64,000 nucleotides of DNA from Enterovibrio gelatinilyticus. Lineage in GTDB: Bacteria; Pseudomonadota; Gammaproteobacteria; Enterobacterales; Vibrionaceae. The number at the start of each line of letters is the position of its first letter. The stretch's first letter is position 1. Below are positions 61,070 to 64,000 of the stretch, piece after piece. The position numbers and the translations under genes were made by a program. Where the stretch lies: positions 16,688 through 80,687 of the forward strand of contig NZ_JAJUBC010000029.1 of the NCBI RefSeq assembly GCF_028683095.1, written 5' to 3'. The notes beneath the pieces were generated by a model. That model was given only the letters and a program-made list of their open reading frames with translations, ran no database searches and was not told the origin of the DNA.

Positions 61070-64000
61070 ATGTCAGGTTTGGGTATGGGAAAATTGGCAG
61101 GGAAGGCAATTATTGTTGAGCCAAATGGCAGAATTCTAATTGCGGCCGAAAATTCGGTATTGCACGAAGGAGATCTCCTCGTTTTACGGCACGTTGGGCA
61201 TAGTGACGAGGACGATCAGACCGTGATCATTGATGTCCATCAAGATAAAGTGATTCTCCAAGAGCAAGAAAATCTCACGGAACTCGCGATGCCTGATAAC
61301 TTCGATTTGTCAGACATTCTGGCAGCGGTGGAAGAAGGTAGAGATCCGACCCTGCTCGAAGGTGTAGCGACTGAGGGGGGGAATGCAGACGGCAGCTCGT
61401 CGATTACCGCACAATCGGTTATTGAATCGGGGAATTCTGCGCACGTATATACTTCTGCTGGCTTTAATACCCAATCGCCGCTCTTTGATGGATTGCCCTT
61501 TCAACAACTCAGTTCTCTTGGTCGAGTTTTGAATGCAGATAAAGACGAGCCCATTGCCTCGTTAACGGGTGATAGCACCATTGAAGAAGGAATGTCTGCA
61601 TCTTATACCGTTTCAATTTCGAAGGCCGTCGATACTGATACCCACGTCAGCGTCTCAATCAGCCATAAAACCTCGGAATCAGGAGATATTACGCCAATAA
61701 CACGTGATGTCGTCATTGTTGCAGGTCAAACATCCGCGACATTTACTTTCGATATTATTGATGATGTGTTTGACGAAACTGCCGATAGCGATACTTACAC
61801 TGTTTCTATTTCTAATATTGAAACTGGAGATCCAGCCCAAAATATTGCTGCCCCTCCGGCTATAGAAACACACATTCGGGATGAGAATGCATTCGATCAT
61901 GCTGAAAACAACGATGCGCCGAATCTAAGCCTATCTGGCAGCGAAACAGTGGTTGAAGGCGAATCTGCCACTTATGAACTTTTGCTGTCACACATACCGA
62001 AGTCTGATGTCATCATTACCGTGGGTGTTACTCGTATTTCTGCAGAAGGTGATGATGTTCAAGAGAGCTCGCGTCAGATAACAATTTTAGCCGGCACCAA
62101 CTCGGCGAAATTTACTATCGAGACTATCGATGATGTATTTGACGAATCAGATGACAATGACGTATTTAGTGTTGTGGTATCTGGAGTTGAAGGTGGTGGA
62201 TTTGAGCGGCAGCCATCTCTGCCTGAGTCAATCAAAACCACTATTAATGATGGTGATGCGAATGCACCGATCTTAACATTGACCGGAGATTCTTCTGTCA
62301 ATGAAGGAGAGTCGGCAAGCTACACGTTGACCATCAGCGAAGCGCCAACGTCCAATTTAACCGTCGCTGTCGTAGTCGGCCACAAAACCTCCGAAGACGG
62401 CGATGTCACCCCCGTGACGCGAGAAGTGGTGATCGCCGCCAACACCACGTCGACCGATTTCACGGTGGCAACACTCGACGATTCTATTCTTGAAACCACT
62501 GACGATGACGTGTTCGAAGTGTCGGTCACTGGCACATCGGGCGGTGGATTTGAAGTGCTGCCAGATAACCCATCGGCGGTCGAAACCACGATCAACGAAG
62601 ACACGACCGGCACTGATAAACCCACCCTGACGTTAACAGGTGATGCGTCCGTCATTGAAGGCGCGGAAGCGTCTTACACATTGACCATTTCAGAAGCGCC
62701 GATGACGGCACTGACGGTGACTGTCGTTGTTGGACACAAAACCTCCGAAGATGGCGATGTGACGCCTGTGACCCGAGAAGTGGTGATCGCGGCCAACACC
62801 ACGTCGACCGTTTTCACGGTCGCAACGCTGGATGATTCTATTCTTGAAACCAATGACGACGATGTCTTTGAAGTCTCGGTGACGGGCACAGCGGGCGGTG
62901 GCTTTGAAGTACTGCCGGATAATCCATCGGCGGTCGAAACCACGATCAACGAAGACACGACCGGCACCGATAAACCAACACTAACCCTAACAGGTGATGC
63001 GTCCGTCATTGAAGGCGCGGAAGCATCGTACACATTGACCATTTCAGAAGCGCCGATGACGGCACTGACGGTGACTGTCGTTGTTGGACACAAAACCTCG
63101 GAAGATGGCGATGTCACGCCCGTGACCCGTGAAGTGGTGATCGCGGCGAACACCACCTCGACGGATTTCACCGTGGCGACGCTGGATGATGCCATCCTGG
63201 AAACCACTGACGATGACGTGTTTGAAGTCTCGGTGACCGGTACTTCTGGCGGCGGATTCGAAGTGCTGCCGGATAATCCATCGGCGGTCGAAACCACGAT
63301 CAATGAAGACACCACATCAACGGACAAACCCACGCTGACGTTAACGGGTGATGCGTCCGTCATTGAAGGTGCGGAAGCGTCGTACACATTGACCATTTCA
63401 GAAGCGCCAACGTCCAATTTGACCGTGACAGTGGTTGTCGGTCACAAAACCTCCGAAGATGGCGATGTCACCCCCGTGACGCGAGAAGTGGTGATCGCGG
63501 CGAACACCACGTCGACCGATTTCACCGTGGCGACCTTGGATGACAGCATCCTCGAAACCACTGACGATGACGTGTTTGAAGTGTCCGTGACAGGCACATC
63601 GGGCGGCGGCTTTGAAGAGCTGCCGGATAATCCATCGGCGGTAGAAACCACGATCAACGAAGACACGACCGGCACTGATAAACCGACCCTGACGTTAACG
63701 GGTGATGCGTCCGTTATTGAAGGCGAAGAAGCCAGCTACACGCTGACCATCAGCGAAGCGCCCGCAACAGCTTTAACCGTGACAGTGGTTGTCGGCCATA
63801 AAACCTCCGAAGATGGCGATGTGACGCCTGTGACGCCTGTGACGCGAGAAGTGGTGATCGCGGCGAACACCACGTCGACCAATTTCACGGTCGCAACACT
63901 CGACGATTCTATCCTTGAAACCAATGACGACGATGTCTTTGAAGTCTCGGTGACGGGCACTTCTGGCGGCGGTTATGAAGTCTTGCCGGATAACCCTGCA
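61070..64000 (+). CDS. LapA-type giant repeat adhesin, N-terminal part (runs off the window)
   Basis: From the ATG at 61070 the frame is open for 977 codons to the window end, with no stop. Residues 1-105 form a LapA-like retention module: MGKLAGKAIIVEPNGRILIA, EGDLLVLRHVG, and the helix LSDILAAVEEGRDPTLLEGV. In this family the module plugs the type I export channel until LapG cuts at a TAAG-like site just after the helix; here that place reads GVATEGGN (98-105). From about 160 on there are Calx-beta/Ig-like repeats: two diverged ones, then five nearly identical 118-residue repeats. The rest would normally contain many more repeats and a C-terminal RTX secretion signal. It mediates surface attachment and biofilm formation by family knowledge. 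Confidence 0.85.
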   Translation, partial: MSGLGMGKLAGKAIIVEPNGRILIAAENSVLHEGDLLVLRHVGHSDEDDQTVIIDVHQDKVILQEQENLTELAMPDNFDLSDILAAVEEGRDPTLLEGVATEGGNADGSSSITAQSVIESGNSAHVYTSAGFNTQSPLFDGLPFQQLSSLGRVLNADKDEPIASLTGDSTIEEGMSASYTVSISKAVDTDTHVSVSISHKTSESGDITPITRDVVIVAGQTSATFTFDIIDDVFDETADSDTYTVSISNIETGDPAQNIAAPPAIETHIRDENAFDHAENNDAPNLSLSGSETVVEGESATYELLLSHIPKSDVIITVGVTRISAEGDDVQESSRQITILAGTNSAKFTIETIDDVFDESDDNDVFSVVVSGVEGGGFERQPSLPESIKTTINDGDANAPILTLTGDSSVNEGESASYTLTISEAPTSNLTVAVVVGHKTSEDGDVTPVTREVVIAANTTSTDFTVATLDDSILETTDDDVFEVSVTGTSGGGFEVLPDNPSAVETTINEDTTGTDKPTLTLTGDASVIEGAEASYTLTISEAPMTALTVTVVVGHKTSEDGDVTPVTREVVIAANTTSTVFTVATLDDSILETNDDDVFEVSVTGTAGGGFEVLPDNPSAVETTINEDTTGTDKPTLTLTGDASVIEGAEASYTLTISEAPMTALTVTVVVGHKTSEDGDVTPVTREVVIAANTTSTDFTVATLDDAILETTDDDVFEVSVTGTSGGGFEVLPDNPSAVETTINEDTTSTDKPTLTLTGDASVIEGAEASYTLTISEAPTSNLTVTVVVGHKTSEDGDVTPVTREVVIAANTTSTDFTVATLDDSILETTDDDVFEVSVTGTSGGGFEELPDNPSAVETTINEDTTGTDKPTLTLTGDASVIEGEEASYTLTISEAPATALTVTVVVGHKTSEDGDVTPVTPVTREVVIAANTTSTNFTVATLDDSILETNDDDVFEVSVTGTSGGGYEVLPDNPA
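62283..64000 (+). repeat. 354-bp coding tandem repeats in the adhesin
   Basis: Five units start at 62283, 62637, 62991, 63345 and 63699, exactly 354 bp apart; the last is cut by the window edge. Each encodes 118 residues beginning LTGDASVIEG and containing VVGHKTSEDGDVTPVTREVV and VLPDNPSAVETTINEDT. The fifth unit has an extra 9 bp (a duplicated GTGACGCCT near 63833), giving VTPVTPVT. Units are nearly identical at DNA level. Confidence 0.92.

Noticed and set aside
62074..63960. Series of long minus-strand open frames (up to about 247 codons) rich in Ser, Val and Thr
   Set aside because: They are antisense shadows of the adhesin repeats. The repetitive codon pattern keeps the opposite frame open, the frames repeat with the same 354-bp period, and no ribosome sites are present.
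1..64000. tRNA, rRNA, prophage or transposase genes
   Set aside because: None could be recognised on either strand.

Overview
The window looks like a chromosomal segment of a marine gammaproteobacterium, most likely a member of the Vibrionaceae (Grimontia, Enterovibrio or Photobacterium type). The protein families (YghU, ModF, MltC, ZnuABC, TRAP transporters, DUF3360, a LapA-type giant adhesin) and the many short intergenic repeats fit that group. The genus is an inference; no rRNA or other marker gene is present. No complete insertion sequence, prophage, CRISPR array or tRNA was seen.

Layout. 1-7 kb (mostly minus strand): the 5' part of an MltC-like lipoprotein, L-2-hydroxyglutarate oxidase, a MASE1-PAS-GGDEF-EAL protein whose two c-di-GMP domains both look catalytically dead, and a MazG-like pyrophosphohydrolase. 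6.7-12.7 kb (plus): a translationally coupled DedA / ATP-grasp pair, a DinB protein, an NRDE protein, two tandem YHS proteins and an OlsF-like fused acyltransferase. 12.9-16.3 kb: a small outer-membrane protein, DUF445, a lipoprotein, DUF1353 and a DUF3047 remnant behind a 24-bp tandem repeat. 16.5-21.3 kb: a hybrid sensor kinase with Hpt domain, then a receiver-EAL protein lacking the phospho-acceptor Asp. 21.7-24.4 kb: nitronate monooxygenase, a MarR regulator and a two-subunit SMR efflux pump with a clear operator/promoter.

24.5-33.8 kb is the most coherent block. A minus-strand operon (RpiR regulator, N-acyl-D-amino-acid deacylase family amidohydrolase, RidA, KDG kinase, KDPG aldolase) lies next to plus-strand genes for a D-serine-dehydratase-like PLP enzyme and a complete TRAP transporter. 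Together they make a plausible route: import of N-acetyl-D-glucosaminate (the C1-oxidised chitin monomer), deacetylation, deamination to 2-keto-3-deoxygluconate, phosphorylation, and cleavage to pyruvate and glyceraldehyde-3-phosphate. A motif ATGTTTGAwA recurs in the promoter regions of both plus-strand units and may be the regulator's operator.

34-41 kb: a chemoreceptor and the zwf-pgl-gnd oxidative pentose phosphate operon, each followed by a copy of a 66-bp intergenic element with paired inverted DnaA-box-like sequences. 41.7-52.9 kb: DUF3360 transporter-like protein, two AraC regulators flanking a small monooxygenase, a periplasmic RidA, an internally deleted DUF2938 gene, a secreted Calx-beta protein, another RidA-like gene, YghU and an M23 peptidase. 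52.9-57.2 kb is a zinc-starvation locus: znuA divergent from znuC-znuB-gamma-carbonic-anhydrase-like-COG0523, around a perfect 22-bp Zur-type palindrome. 57.4-60.5 kb: a small membrane protein, a DEAD-box helicase and ModF. 61.07 kb to the window end is the N-terminal part of a giant repeat adhesin that runs off the edge.
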